Assembly: GCA_028023455.1 (NCBI GenBank) | Contig: JAQFVV010012441.1 | Coordinates: 6,931,125 to 6,995,124 of the forward strand | DNA length: 64,000 nucleotides | Reading direction: 5' to 3' | Origin: Epiperipatus broadwayi | Lineage: Eukaryota; Onychophora; Udeonychophora; Euonychophora; Peripatidae | Shown: positions 9,640 to 22,859 of the stretch, in pieces | Layout of the letters: every line of letters begins with the position of its first letter | Numbering within the stretch: the stretch's first letter is position 1 | The notes under the pieces: generated by a model | Databases searched by the model: none | The model's input: only the letters and a program-made list of their open reading frames with translations | Told to the model about the DNA's origin: nothing | Position numbers and translations under genes: made by a program

Positions 9640-10600
9640 TGTATTGTTAGTCATGTGACCATAATTTCATACAAAATGTTGCAATTTTTATATTTAGTAT
9701 CTGAAATGAAATTAACTAAATATTTAATTACAAAAATATTATAAAAAATAATAAAATATAATGATAAAATTTGGAATAATAAATTTTGACACTATTTAAA
9801 CAGTAAATAAAATTGAATACACTTGTTTATACCATAAAATACTAAACTTTTAACAAATAATTATAATATAAATTTAAAACCAATTTTATAAAATAAATTT
9901 AATAACTTATTTAAATATTAAACATTATTTAAAATTAGTTTTTCAACAGCTTGTTTAATAAGATTTTTACTGTATAACTTTAAATCATTATAACTATGGC
10001 CAGTTCTCCCAACCATACAAAATTATAATTATCTAACCTTTATAATATATTATTTGACATTTTATAATAACTTTTAAATACTTTTTTAACTTTTAAATTC
10101 ATCTCAACAAAGTTTAGAATTCTATCAACATTATTATAGCTCTTACAATACTTAGATTTCTTTTTAATTTAAATTTTTTTAAGAAATTGGCTTTTAAAAC
10201 CTATTCAGATGTAATAAAAAGGGTACAATATATATATATATGAAACAAAAAAAACAAATCAAAACCAACAACCACAACACCACAGAAAAAAGACAACACT
10301 GTTGAAAAAAAAAACCCACCATCAAAATATAATTTAAAAACTTCCAAAATTCATCTCCAACCCCTTATCTCCTTCTCTCCCCCCAATTTTTTTTTTTTTT
10401 TTAATTTATATTATTTTTTAACCCCCTTTTTTCTCTTTCAAAAAAACCAAACCCAATACACCATCATCTTTTTTTTTTCATTTTTTTTTTTTTGTAAAAA
10501 AAATTTTTTTAAAATTTTAATTTTAAAATTTTCAAAAAAAAAACAATAAAAATAAATATATATATATATATTTATATATATATGGTATATATAGGTAAAC
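9640..10600. other. AT-rich interval with a G-poor low-complexity patch
   Basis: 9640-10200 is plain AT-rich sequence. From about 10240 to 10550 the plus strand is almost free of G and made of long A, C and T runs, flanked by (TA)n. It could be a real low-complexity array or a poor consensus region. Confidence 0.5.
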
Positions 10601-10989
10601 TCACCATTTGATTATTCTGTGGATCAAGGTTGAGCCTTAGTTTTAACAACCTTCAAACACAAAATATAATCACAATTTAATAAATATAATAAATAATTCT
10701 AACTCAGATTATATGTATCTAAAACAGAAGCTAAATAAATTTCATTAATCATTAATTGTTATTTGGCTTATCTTTCATTTAAAAGATAAATGTTGCTTAA
10801 ATTTTCTTTATTTTTTAAATATATATTCTTGATAAATATTGTAAAAGATCTAATTTTCTAGAATTTAAATATTTGCATTTTTTCCAGATATATTCTATTC
10901 ATCATGCATATAGTCTCAATAATTTAGAAATAAGTAGCTATGGATTTACCTTCCATTACAAACAGTATATTTCATTTAGCACCACAGTT

Positions 10990-11830
10990 ATTACAAGAGG
11001 TATCCAAAAAAACAAAATGGAATAAAAAAAATTGTATTTATTTTTAGATGTTACAAATTAAATCATTTTTAAAGTATGGTGGCAATGCACAGGTCTCAAT
11101 ATATTTTTCATTTTTCAGACAGTCCTGAATGTTTTGCAAAGCATTGTTTTATAATGCGTGGTTTTTTCTTTTCTTCCAAGTATGCAAAAGTTTTTTGAGG
11201 CATTTTTGATTTATGGGAATAAAAAAAGTCAAACAAAGTGACATTGGATAAATACAGTGGATGGATAAGCTGACAAATGCTGTTTTTATTTAAAAATTGT
11301 TTTACAATCAAATTTTTTTTTTACATTGGCATGCTACCACTCTCCACTTTGCTACAAAAAGTATTTCACTGCATCACACAAAATTTCAGTATTTGTTGGA
11401 AAAATACCTGATTATTATGAATGAATTCTAAGTAACCAATGCCATTTGCATTAAAGAAATCAATATCATCTTAACATTACAGGTCATGCTTCCAAACATT
11501 TTAGGACTTGCTGAATCTGAACTTTTCTATGAAACTATTCATAAATACTTGTGTTTTTTCCAGATCAGCTTGTTTGAAATTGTTTCAAACACTTCAACTC
11601 CTTTAGCCATCACAAAAATTTACAAATACATAAGATGCATTTAACAAAAAAATTTTCTAACCATCAGCATGACTTCTCTTAATCATGCTAGTTAGCAGAC
11701 TTTCACAGGGATGCCCTCGCAAAAGACATCTAATGATAAAATGGGAACTGCAATATATTTGCTCTCCAAAGAATGATTTTTTTGTGTTTTGGGATCACTC
11801 ATTTGTATGTTTGAATTGATGTTAATACAT
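10990..11830 (-). pseudogene. mariner-type transposase relic
   Basis: The minus strand at 11311-11108 encodes a piece reading NKNSICQLIHPLYLSN..LFDFFYSHKSKMPQKTFAYLEE. This matches the mariner transposase C-terminal pattern (VREFLAKN...HPPYSPDLAPCDFFLFPKLK...F). Upstream on the same strand (about 11800-11600) lie SDPKTQKNHSLESKYIAVPI, resembling the mariner DPETKQQS..W region, and FVNFCDGKGVEVF, resembling the block that follows it. The reading frame is broken many times and the catalytic aspartates cannot be verified. The likely 3' end is near TTACAAGAGGTATCC at about 10990. No matching 5' inverted repeat was found. The family assignment rests on the C-terminal block. Confidence 0.6.
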
Positions 11831-12249
11831 AAATCAAGCAACAATTAATAAGTAACAAATATTAGCACTTTGTAATTACAAAAATAAAATAAAATTCTAA
11901 TCACAAATTTAATTCTCAAATAATCTAAAAGTTGAATTTAAGTTAAAATTTTTTTTTATTATACTGAACATAATAGTAAATTAAATTTAAAATGTGTTAA
12001 GTGAACAATTTATTTACTTTAAATTTTTCAATTAATTTATTTTTTATATCTCTTTATTCACATATATGATTCTAAAATTTATACTTAATGTGAAGGATTT
12101 TTGTGATTAGCCAATTCAACTGTAAGTAAAATTGTTACAATTATGTTCGTTTTATGATTAGCTTTTGAATAATTTATTATTGGGTCACATTTATTTAATG
12201 CTAAATGTTTTGTTATATTTAAAACTTTCATTTTATCACATAACTTTTA
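11831..12249. other. AT-rich interval, no gene seen
   Basis: AT-rich sequence with no coding pattern, between the mariner relic and the ~354-bp repeat copies. Confidence 0.5.
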
Positions 12250-12384
12250 AAGTAAATTAATAAGAGTAATATTCACTCTACCACTCTCATGTAGGGTCAA
12301 AACTGGTTTTTATCCACTTTCAACACCTTATGGAGAAATGAAATCATAATCATATGACCAGTGACATATAAAAGAATTATGATC

Positions 12385-12426
12385 CCAATATGCACATTTC
12401 ATACTGAACCAGCATTTATCAGTTGA
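12385..12426 (-). ncRNA. Hammerhead ribozyme, one core change (354-bp family)
   Basis: Minus strand: UCAA, core CUGAUAA (G8 changed to A), stem II AUGCUG/CAGUAU (6 bp with one wobble), GAAA intact, stem III segment AUGUGCAU, H17 = A and UUGG. The fold is well kept but the G8 change should inactivate it. Confidence 0.6.
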
Positions 12427-12772
12427 CTCAGAACACAATCTGTTACATATATCTTCATCATATATCTATTTCACTTTCTTTTTGTCATATTTTTATAATT
12501 ACATTCCTCTACAAGGTGATAAAAGTAAATAAAAACCAATTCCTAGTTTACATAACATTGGTGTAGTAAAAATTACACAACAGAAATATTATTCATTAAG
12601 TGGATAATCTCTAGTTTAATGAAGGACTAATAAGAATTATTATTATACTTCTATTAAGCGGTTCGTGTTAAAGTTGTGAGAATAGTAAGTTAGACATTTA
12701 TCAATTAAACCGCAGTAATTGACTATATATAGTGAACAATGATTAAGATATGTATAAGAGATTGTGATCAGG

Positions 12773-12814
12773 ATAACTGATGAGTGCTGCTTCTGCACAA
12801 AATGCGCATTCTGG
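12773..12814 (+). ncRNA. Hammerhead ribozyme, near-intact (354-bp family)
   Basis: Core CUGAUGA (12777-12783), stem II GUGC/GCAC, AAAA instead of GAAA (12799-12802), perfect palindrome AUGCGCAU (12802-12809). Outer stem I pairs UGAUCA with UGAUCA, again a different sequence at the same structural position. Confidence 0.62.
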
Positions 12815-13015
12815 TGATCATACAACTTTCTCACATATCTTTGATCATATGTGTGTAATTACATCTCCTTATAAGATGTTAAAAGTGTATAGAAGCCAAT
12901 CCCTACTTTTTATGAGAGTGGTATAATAAAAAAATTACACTACAGAAATATTATTTATTAAGATGACACTCTTTAGTCTAATGAACGACTAATAAACATT
13001 ATTAATACACTAATA

Positions 13016-14024
13016 GTCTCGAAATATATATGATCCTCCAAAATATTTGTTATGCTAAAGCAGTACTTCTCACCTTGCTAAATCACCATCTCTAACAATG
13101 TCTTCATCATTTGTTGTTATTTAAAAATGATAATACATTCAGAAATAAGTGAAGAAATGACTTAATAACACCATGTGATTATGTATAATGATAAAAATAT
13201 CAGATATATTAAATCTTTAATGGGGTTTAAACTTTAGTATCTAAGCTTAGATTGTTATAATAATCTCTAGCCTTATAAACTATTAATAATAACTAATAAA
13301 ATATTTATGTAAAGTGAATGACACCAAAGTTATAAATGCAAAACGTTTGACAATTTTAAACTCACATTGTAATAATTTTAAATTTTAAATATCTTTAAAA
13401 TTGTATTTTATTAAATTAACCTTTTTTCTCACTCAAATATATAAATATGTTGATACATGTGTGTAAATTTCAAAAAATGGTAATACTTTATAAGAGTGGT
13501 ATAAATATGGAATGTGCTAATGTTAACATATATCAATGTATTACTTGTTAAAATTAATATAAATGTGGCCTTTAGATTATTTATTTTCCAATATATAACA
13601 AAATAAAATGTTAATATTGTGATCAAATTAAATCTGTTTTTTTTTATTTAAGTATTTGCATGTATCTTAAGGATGTTACTGATTTTAAATATACTGACTA
13701 TTTTATTATGTTGTAGTTAGAGGAGGAAAGGAGATTATGTTCTTGGAAATAACAATAGATAATGTTATATTTGATGTTGCTAGAATTCACGGAAATAGTG
13801 CTTTTATTTCCTGTATGTCCAGGATAATAAATCCATAATAGTATATAATTTAACATATATAATTTCCTGAAAAAATCAATTATTATTTACAATTATCAAA
13901 AGATAATGAATTCTCATACTTATAAAAATTGCTTTTCAGTTTTAAACCCTTATAACCACTTTGGGCTAGAAGTAAAGGAGAATATCCTTTTTCTTCTATT
14001 TAAACTTTAAATAATATACATATT
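13016..14024. other. AT-rich interval, no gene seen
   Basis: A very degraded hammerhead module may lie at 13030-13100 (GTTATGCTAAAGCAGTAC). Otherwise I see no gene or clear repeat. Confidence 0.45.
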
Positions 14025-16260
14025 GTGCCGGACGGTAGCTTTTAATTTCGTCTATCAATCTATTCTGAAACAGAGGGCGCCACCAGACCACTACGTGTCT
14101 GGAAAATTTGCTTACTGTAATCAGAATAGATGATGATGATGGTTTGCGCCGACTAGACTCAGGGAGAAACAAGAGATCTTAAATTGTTTAGACAATTGAG
14201 ACAAAAGCACAAAGACAAACGTCAGCCAAATTAAGTTAAACATATTTCATAAATTTTATTATGAGAAAATAAATTATTAAATATAAGTTTATGACATAAT
14301 AAATGTGAGTTAACTCAGGCATGTACCAGAAATACTAACGGCAAAGCTATGACAGACTGACTGATCTTCTAATAAACAAATTTAAAAGGGAGGAAGCAAA
14401 TTTCATTCAGCAGAGGATTCACTTAAACACTGGTTTTCCCTTTCAGATACTTACACCATATGCCCTTGAAATAGATCAAAGAACCAGTGCCGATGAGCTG
14501 TTCAAGATCTAAACATGGTCAGATCTTGAATGTCCTTATATCGGTATGAACTGCACCAATTACTACGTTTAAAATAACAGCGATTGATCCACCCCAAGAA
14601 CAATCGAAAAATATCATTGAAATAAAGAAACAATTAAACTGGTGAATCCCAGCCAAACGATTGGCAAAAATTACTTTAAAATTAATAATTAATGGTCTCA
14701 ATAAGAGACAAGTAAATGATTAGCAAAACAGTTACGTCTGTCCCAGCAAATAACGAAAAGAAAATAAACTTACAAACAAATTCTGAGTACACGCTCTTAT
14801 AAATTTAAAGCACACGTAATAAATACACAAATGAATCTATCGGAGAGTGCACGGGGTACAAAAATCTTAAAAGTTGTAAACACTTTAGCAGAACAAAAGT
14901 ATCGCTCACCTGTAATTTAAGAAAGGATAAATTTTATCTTCCTGCTGATGACTTTTAAACTTACAAAGAAAAACACAATTCTAATTTCTGCTTTTAGAAA
15001 TATAAAAAAAAACGAAATCTCCACCTGCGGCAAATTAGATGATAAAGTCGCCAGCCAAAAGATTTTCGGAGGTTTGCGAAAGCGCAAACGTAGAGTAAAA
15101 AAAATTAATTATTGAATGCTAAATAATTACAGGTAAGCATTTAAAATGCATGACCACTAAAGCATTTATAAAAGTCTTACATAAAAATAGGAAACTCACT
15201 CGTCACTCTCCAATAAAAAAAACTGAAAGCAACTTGCAATCTTAAAACTAAGATTCCAAGACACTTTACAAAATCTTAGAAAACACAGAAAAGATTAAAT
15301 ATGAGGCTATATTGTTTAGGAATACATATTTATGATTAGATTGAGTGGAGATTTAATGAGAATTAATTTACCCTGGGAAGAATAAAAACGAAAATAGTTA
15401 CCTTTCGGTAAAAGCAATGTTCACGTAGAGTGCGCACTTTTACTTAAGTTTATTTTCAGGTTCTTTAGGCACCAAGGTAGATGTAGAGAGGTTCCGGCTT
15501 CTTTTAGGTGTTCAAGGCATTACTGGAGCAAACTTGGAAGTCAGGGATCCGTCTTTTGTGGAGTTAGCAAGCCATTTGAGTGGTAATAACAAGGATAGAA
15601 TTTTTCATTTTTGCAAGCGAAAGTATTTAATAACAGCTGATGTCCTTTAACTAAGAAATTTAAATGTCCACGCTGATATAACTTTTACGTGAGAAAACCA
15701 CTTGTCTATCTCTCAAAACTGAATTAACTGACACTCCAAATTTTCGGGGCTATTTATACGTTGCTCCATTTTCCCGCGAAACACTTTACTTGTTGTCCAA
15801 TTTCTACACCTTAGGCAGGGCAAATATTAATCTCCCGCTCAATCTATCTAAGAATTCTACCCAGGGTTTATTGAAATGAAAACAACAACATAAAAATCAA
15901 ATCTCCGCTATCAAAATTGTTTACAATAATTAAAATAAAAGCAACAGGAATGCAATTAGCTAGCCAGCTTGTTTTTAAATCAAATGGATTTAAAAACAGA
16001 TGGTATATGAAAACTATTTTAAAATAAATCGATAAATATTTTTTTAAAAAATCCATTTTACATATAAACGCGTGTATACTTGGATACATGCATTCTTTTT
16101 AAATAATATTGCAAATTTAAACTCTACGTTTAATTAGAATTAAAAGCTTAATAAATTTCTTTTTTTTGTTTAATAACAACACCATTGAACCAGATTTCAA
16201 TCAGGTTCAATATATTAAAGGTCACTGAAAGAGTCTGAAGATTTCTTAACATATCTTCAC
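14025..16260. other. Less AT-rich block, possible promoter/5' exon or unknown element
   Basis: This block is visibly less AT-rich than its surroundings and contains CpG-containing motifs. Near 14060-14130 an ATCTATTCTGA/TCAGAATAGAT hairpin encloses AGGGCGCCACCAG. On the minus strand, a TATA-type promoter near 15755 precedes about 350 nt without homology that ends at a donor-like AAAG/GTAACT (about 15404-15397). A 60-codon open frame on the minus strand (14701-14519) is followed by a GTAAGT near 14450, but I recognise no protein. It could be the 5' part of a host gene or an undescribed element. Its right edge abuts a repeat shared with 33330-33640. Confidence 0.35.
15752..15781 (-). promoter_or_regulatory. 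TATA box with adjacent E2F-like site
   Basis: On the minus strand TATAAATA lies at 15759-15752, just downstream of a TTTCGCGGGAAA-type E2F consensus (plus-strand TTTCCCGCGAAA at about 15770-15781). The pair is unusual in this AT-rich window. Transcription would run leftward from about 15725. Function is inferred from motifs only. Confidence 0.35.
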
Positions 16261-16560
16261 TACAAGGGCGCCATCTAGGCATTTGAACCTAGAAAAAATT
16301 TTCAAAAAAATTATATATATATATTATTCTGACCATTTGCCCAATGTCACTAGCTCATAGAGTAGCAGAAATTTTAAACATTTTTATAAGTTTTAATAGA
16401 TTTAGATTTTCAAAATATATTAATATTTAAAACAATAAAATAAAAGAAGCCACTGCCAGTAATTAACACACAAATAGATTTTATTAATGCACATTTAAAA
16501 TTGAGGAATAAATTTAATTTAAATTTTAACATTAATTTTTTTTAAAATTTAAATTACTAT
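16261..16560. repeat. Repeat shared (inverted) with the long-TIR element interior
   Basis: GGGCGCCATCTAGGCATTTG, the CACTAGCTCATAGAGTAGCAGA region and CCAGTAATTAACACACAAA recur in the same order, reverse-complemented, at about 33330-33640. A box B-like GGTTCAAATGCC (minus strand here) and a box A-like TAGCTCANNGAGTAGCA lie in opposed orientation. Both loci keep this arrangement, so it moved as a unit. Class unknown. Confidence 0.6.
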
Positions 16561-19500
16561 TTTAAATAGACCGCACAGATGGATATTTAAATTATATTTT
16601 ACTTTAGCATGTCGAATATAGATAGGCTACATAGATTTTTTCCACTTAAAAACTTATCAAAACATTCATTCAATCTCAGACTAAAAGTTTGTAGCCAACC
16701 CAATGCCTGCTTCCAGATATATAGTCGCAATCAATGCAATATGAAGATGCTAGCATAAAATCATGCCAACAGTAATGTGCATCTGACAGCATGATATTAT
16801 TTGAAGGAAATGATCCATGTCTAGAACAGGAATGTGCATCTGTCTGACTAAGGAATCATGTATATAATTTTTTTAAAGAGTGCTACGCATGGGGGAGAGT
16901 GGTCTTCTGCCGACTTATAATCCCTCCAGAGCTAGAAGGGGTCAATGGTGCAGGAAATATGTCTGTGACCATTGCAATGATATAACTGCCTCTTTGGGGT
17001 CATGCATTCAGTTGGGCATGTTGCCCTGTATGCTAAACACGCTTCACATTACATTAATATAAACACCCATATATCCTCCACAAGCATTGCCCTAACTATG
17101 AAACAAATAGCCTGAAATTACAATCCCTTAAACTAAACATAAACGAATTTCAACATAGTTATTAATCTTTATCCATGCAGCTATCTACACCCAACTTAAA
17201 TCAAAATACATTTTAATTAAAACATAACACACACACCAAAAAAAATGGAAATGATTGCTTAAACATCTGCATAAAAAAATATTAATAATTGAATTTGCAT
17301 TCTTTAATTCAGATAAGAGTTCTTATTTTCAGCTATTAATTCATTGCAATTTTAGAAAAGTTCTTATTAGATAGACACAAGAGTTCATACTTTACGGATT
17401 GAGTAGATTTAGAAGTCCATATTCATGATCACTTTTGTAGATTTTGTCCTTCTTTGAAACAAAACCACTACTTGCCATTCATTTGGTCAGGAACTGTCAT
17501 CCAGAGGCCTCAGCTGGTTGTCGAGAAAATTAAATTTATTGCAGACTTCCACATCGTGAAAATCTGCAATATAGCTAATTATAACGATATAGTCATAGTC
17601 AGCTCTCCAATAAGAATTATAATAATCATTTGGCTTTTATATTTTTCTTAGCCTCTTATCATTAGATCTTGGGATTCAATGAGCAAGACATCACTAATCC
17701 TCTCATGTTTCAGTTATGGTCCATGCTGTCATTTTCATGCTTGCATTGGTCATTTAATTTCTTTGTATTTTCTTATCTGACCATTTAATTTATTTTAAAT
17801 GCCTCAAGGACTAGTTTGCTTTTGAACAATCATTTAATTAATAAGACAATCATTTCCATTTTCTAAGATTATAGAAATCAACATTATTTCTATTTTTAAA
17901 ATATCAATCTTTATATTTTTACTTTTTTTTTACAACAAAAAATACCTTTAAATATTTTTTCTTAAAATACACCTCGGTCTCGTTTTATGCGATAGATAGG
18001 TTCCTCAGAAAACACACGCAAATGAAATCATGCAAAAATAGACATAACTTACCTTGAAAAAGAGGGGATATGGACTGTGATTTTTCAAAACTCGCATAAA
18101 AGCAAAGCACCAACATAAAATTTACTTTAAAATTCGTGCAAAAAAAAAATAAGGAAATAAAATATGACTAATAAAAAATTTCAAATTTGAAAAAAATTGA
18201 TACAAGACAAACTTTTTTTAACTATAATATTTAATTTTATTTAAAACAATATATTTTTATGTATAATTTACAGTAATTTATATTTTTTATACACGTTTTA
18301 ATTATTATTGCTATTTGCCAGTAAACAAGTTCATTTGCAAACTGATAAAAAAATCAGATTCTTCACAAGATCAAATACAACTAGCGCCAACATCACTCTC
18401 ATGTTGTGTTAATTAATGGTTTTCTAGTGACAACGTAATTAGTAATTAATCAAACAACTAAAAATTAAATTCTTATTTTTGTCTTTAATTTTCAATTTTA
18501 ATTGTGCCCACTGCTATTACTCATCTTTTAAAAATAAAATTACATTCTTTTTTAAAAAGCAAAAACAGAATGTGATTTAAAATGCAAAATTAACACGCAC
18601 AATGCTTGAACAAACTTACATTATAATCTTGTAAAATTTAATGTGTGTATACATAAAATGTGGAAATCATGATTTTAATTTCATTATTGCATAAAATCTT
18701 ACTATTATAAAGCACTGAAAATATTGAAATTACTAAGTTGAAAGTCGAATTTCAATAATGTGCTATTACTTTCAACTTCCGGTGAAATACAAATCGCGTA
18801 ACTTCAAAATCATGTTAAATAAGTCCATGTAAAAAGAGACCCAGGTGTAGTTTAAGTTTTCCATCTGTGTGACAATATATATATTAAACAACTTTTACTT
18901 TTCAGTTTTTAAGTTTTTTTTTTTTTAATAAATCAATTTTATTTACGATCTTTTTATTTTCATTTTAAAATAATGTGATGGGATATTATATTCCATTACA
19001 ATATATTGTTCCAGTCCAATTTGTATGTTCATTCAACAAGACAGGACCCAGGCAAAAATATCTCAAATCCAGACATGCCCAAGATACTCATGTCAGGAGC
19101 ATTCATGAATTTAGCCTTTTTTCCATTTCCAAAATCTACAATCACATGAACAACATCTCTGGTGATACAGATGAATTTAATTCATTCCAGGCCTGAAGAC
19201 AGAGTGGAGAGACATGATATCTTGCATATAAATGAGACTATCTAAATAAATAATGAGGGTTGCTACATAAAATAATAAGATAATACTTAGGATGTGTAGA
19301 TTAAAGAATGATGAGATTAAAGTGATTGGTGAATAACTGATAATAAAATCAAAGAGCAGGCAATTTGTAATGGAAAGGGGGGGCTCTACACAGGGTAGGC
19401 ATGATCTCAAGTAACCCAAGCATAGTGAATTCTCAAAGTATGAATTACCCTAACAAAGTATAGGGACTAAATTAAATAATGATTGGAACACTTGAATAGA

Positions 19501-22500
19501 TTGAGACATAAACTTTAATAAATGCACTCTGATGTAGTTATTTATATATTCTAGTCATAGATTTCATGCAAAGAATATTTGATTACATATTTATATGGTT
19601 ACATAATTTAATATTGTAGAGGACATGATGCCAATACAACATGGCATTTAAGAAATGATACACATATAAATAGTGTATAATTAATATAGTGTGGTTTAAT
19701 ATGCCAATAATAATTAAACAAACTTTCTCATAATAATTTAACAATATGAATGCTACTTTAGAATTGTGGAAAATAGGTAACTAATGACCATCATGAAATA
19801 TATATAAAGAATGAGAACCTTTGTTGTTTGTAGTCATAATTGAATTAATATATATAATCATACTACAGCCAATGCACAATTTCTAGCATTTAGTCAGTTA
19901 TATATAATGAGATATAGTAATATAATTTACAATAAATATTGGCATGAATATGCAGTTATTTGCATATTTAACATAACAAGATTTTGTTTATCCACTGACT
20001 TAATGGAGTTTATCAATCTAAATGATAGAGAGAGAATTGCTAATGCATACAGAAATCATTCATTTGAAAGGGTAGACAGCTTAATACAAGCTTGACTCGC
20101 AACATTCCAAATACAATTAATATTAATGAATAATGAATGGCTCAGTATTATCACAGCATTATGACTTACAGATATTAAATAGGCATAAATCTAAAATAGT
20201 AATAACTTGTGAAGTTAGCATAGATGGCAGCACTGAAAGTTCAGTCCACTTGGAGCTGATGAGATGCTTCATCATTTATCAGAAAATAAAAGAGTATGTC
20301 CACATTTTTGGCAGAGTGATACCTCAAGACATGGTATGTAAGAAATGTGATGGGCTGGCTTTCCTTGGGTCATCCCATACAGAACATTCTCTACTCTAAC
20401 CTAAAGTGTTCTAGAGTGCAAATGCATACCCCTTGATTAGAACAAATATGACAACAATATGGATTCAGAGTTCCCAATGATCCCAAATGACAAAGCAAAA
20501 TATAATAATTAATAATGCTGGCATATGCTAGCAATGCTGTGATAAATAAATACATTCATAATGACATTGATATAAATTACAGCCCTAAATACATGTAACA
20601 TCAGGCTTAATGGCATGACTAAATACTAAACATACTATAAGTATAAATATTATTTAAATAACCATTTGAATGTCATAATAATGGAGCATATTATCCTTCC
20701 ATACAAATAAATCCCACATACATTTTAAATCAGAAATAGAATATCACACTAATGTATGCATGATTAGTGTTGTGAGAAAACAGTTATTTTATTACATTCA
20801 AAGAAGTGAAAGTCATTGAGATTACTTTCACAATATTACAAATATGATTTAATTATTAGCATTAGGAAACTAATGATAAATTGATATTACTAATGAAAGT
20901 AGGGCAGGGTTAATGACAATCTGCCATTAAAACATATATAAAGTTATATTCAATCATTACTCAACCCAGTGAGCATGTGTTTTATAAGGAACTTCAAACA
21001 TCAATTAACCTCCCTTTAATAATGGGATTGAATAGAATAATAAATTAGGCTCATGAGTTTGGGTTTAATTGACATATTAATTCAAATTCAAATCAAAATA
21101 CTTAAAACATCAGATAATATTAATTGATTAAATTTACCACATTAAAATACAAAAATAAAATAGAGTGTGAATTGGATGAAATAGGTTACAGATTTATATT
21201 TTGTAGGGTTATAGAGAGTCGATAAATAAGAAGTTAAAATATAATATGTATAACTGGCACTATATCACCAGTGTATTAGTAAGAGAATTCAATTTACAAG
21301 ATTAAATAGAGCATATATATAATTGAAATAGAATGTGCAAGGTCTTTAATTAAGGTGGCATTAAATGATTACCTTCCAATGTCATGTAGACTTGCCAGTC
21401 AGATGAATTCACATTCTTGGGAGGCAGTTATGTTAAATCACAGGGAGCAATACTTATTTCATTGGATGGCAGGAAGCATCTTCTTAAATCACTTTCTATT
21501 TCTTAATTAGGCAGTCCATTGGTTTATAGCTAATAGGAATGGCCCCATAGCTCAGAGGCAATCTTAGGAAGATCAGGAAAAGGTGATTTTGGTCCCACTA
21601 CTCAAACATCATAGTAATGAAATTTTGAGTTATGTGGATTCTGTTAGCGTCCAAACCAAAAAAATGTTTCTTTTCTTTTTCTTGTATCATATTGAGCTCT
21701 ATTTATCTTGTTTTATTATCTTAGGGATGCTTTTAACAAATCACCCAAGGTAATGCGGATACCAACTTACTTTATGTCATCTAAATCAGCAGGAAATATG
21801 CTTTTTCTTTTATGTAGAAGAAGATGCCATTGATTGATAAGTTCTCAAAGGTATTGTTCGAATCTATTTCTATTTTAGAAATGGATTACAACAGATATAA
21901 TTTCAATTAAATTATTCATGGCCAAAATTAATTAAATGAGCAATTTTGTTAAATTAAACTAATGTATTGCTCTATTGTTCACTCAATTTAAACTACTCTA
22001 ACAGCCTTCCAGAACCTTCTCAAGTTTTGTATCAGCTTTTATAAACATTTTATATTAGCTAATTCTAGTAAAATAATAATAATAAGTGTAATAATAATAT
22101 TGTATATAGCATATAACTATCCACTATATATAAACACACCTACCCAACTCTTATTTTTGTGGAATTTAAACTATAATAAATTTTATAGATGTAATACCTA
22201 TAAAAACATTTAAAATTACTATGGAGACTTGGATGAGTTATGTGTATACGCATGTTGACTCTCTGATATGCTAAGTGTGTGGAAGGATGGGTTTGAACCC
22301 ACCTTATTACTACTCATGTTGACAGACAGTGAAGCAAAAATCTGTATCACAGATTTACCACTTCGATATATGTAACAGTCAAAAATGCACAGCTAATGAA
22401 AATCACCAGAGTAATCTGCACACAGCTCCACATTCTGACAATACATGATAATTTTTTTCTTTTTAACTCAGGCAAATACAAGAGATTCTTATAATATTCT

Positions 22501-22559
22501 AATTACCACTACTGATTGCAATAAAAGACAAATGCTTGAATAATGAGGAATTAAGATTT
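16561..22559. other. Long AT-rich region, no recognisable gene
   Basis: I see no conserved protein domain, SINE or TE terminus that I can name here. Short open frames at 16880-17062, 17454-17651, 18975-19196, 19907-20095 and 20133-20399 have no recognisable motif. At about 17970-18060 a CTCGGTCTCGTTTTATGCG segment with TAGGTTCCTCAGAAAA faintly resembles pogo/Tigger-type termini, but no partner end was found. Near 22250-22340 the minus strand has a box B-like GGGTTCAAACCC, possibly a decayed SINE. Confidence 0.4.
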
Positions 22560-22859
22560 AGTTATGTATATACACAATTACCAAACTCTCTGAGAACATC
22601 AGTTTACTAGACATTTTCCTGAGGTTCGAATTCAAGATAATGACACAATAATCAATTGTCATATGCCCAATATTTAAACTCAATTGAAAACCACAACCAC
22701 AAGAAAGAAAACAAACCAAGAATCTTAATTCTATACGTTCACTCTACAGCTAAAAGCCTTATCAAGCAACTATCATGTGACTGAAGTCACTTTCCGTTCA
22801 CCTCCCAACACCAATAGAATGATAAATAATACCAAAGACCGGATCAAACCTGAACTCAC

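Larger units (their letters stand above)
12250..13015. repeat. 354-bp hammerhead repeat family, opposed copies
   Basis: A plus-oriented partial copy (about 12265-12470) meets minus-oriented copies (about 12500-12640 and 12640-13010). They share the CTCTCATGTAGGGT, CCACTTTCAACACCTTATGGAG and AGTGTAATTTTTnTTA blocks with the array at 4121-5000. Two hammerhead modules are recognisable. Confidence 0.68.

Noticed and set aside
14450-14701. Host exon with GTAAGT donor and 60-codon frame
   Set aside because: No recognisable protein and no convincing acceptor; mentioned only within the region description.
16255-16285. CTCF-type insulator site in AGGGCGCCATCTAGG
   Set aside because: Only a loose match to the vertebrate/insect motif core; without binding data it is not supportable.
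16330-16380. Functional tRNA gene from TAGCTCA..GAGTAGCA text
   Set aside because: Box B is on the other strand and no cloverleaf can be drawn; the block is a repeat shared with 33.4 kb.
17960-18130. pogo/Tigger-like terminal sequence
   Set aside because: The resemblance is limited to short phrases and no opposite terminus or TA duplication could be found.
20240-20300. CTGATGAGATGCTTCATC followed by GAAAA, hammerhead-like letters
   Set aside because: The GATG/CATC hairpin is not adjacent to GAAA and there is no stem I or cleavage site, so it fails the fold that the other copies satisfy.
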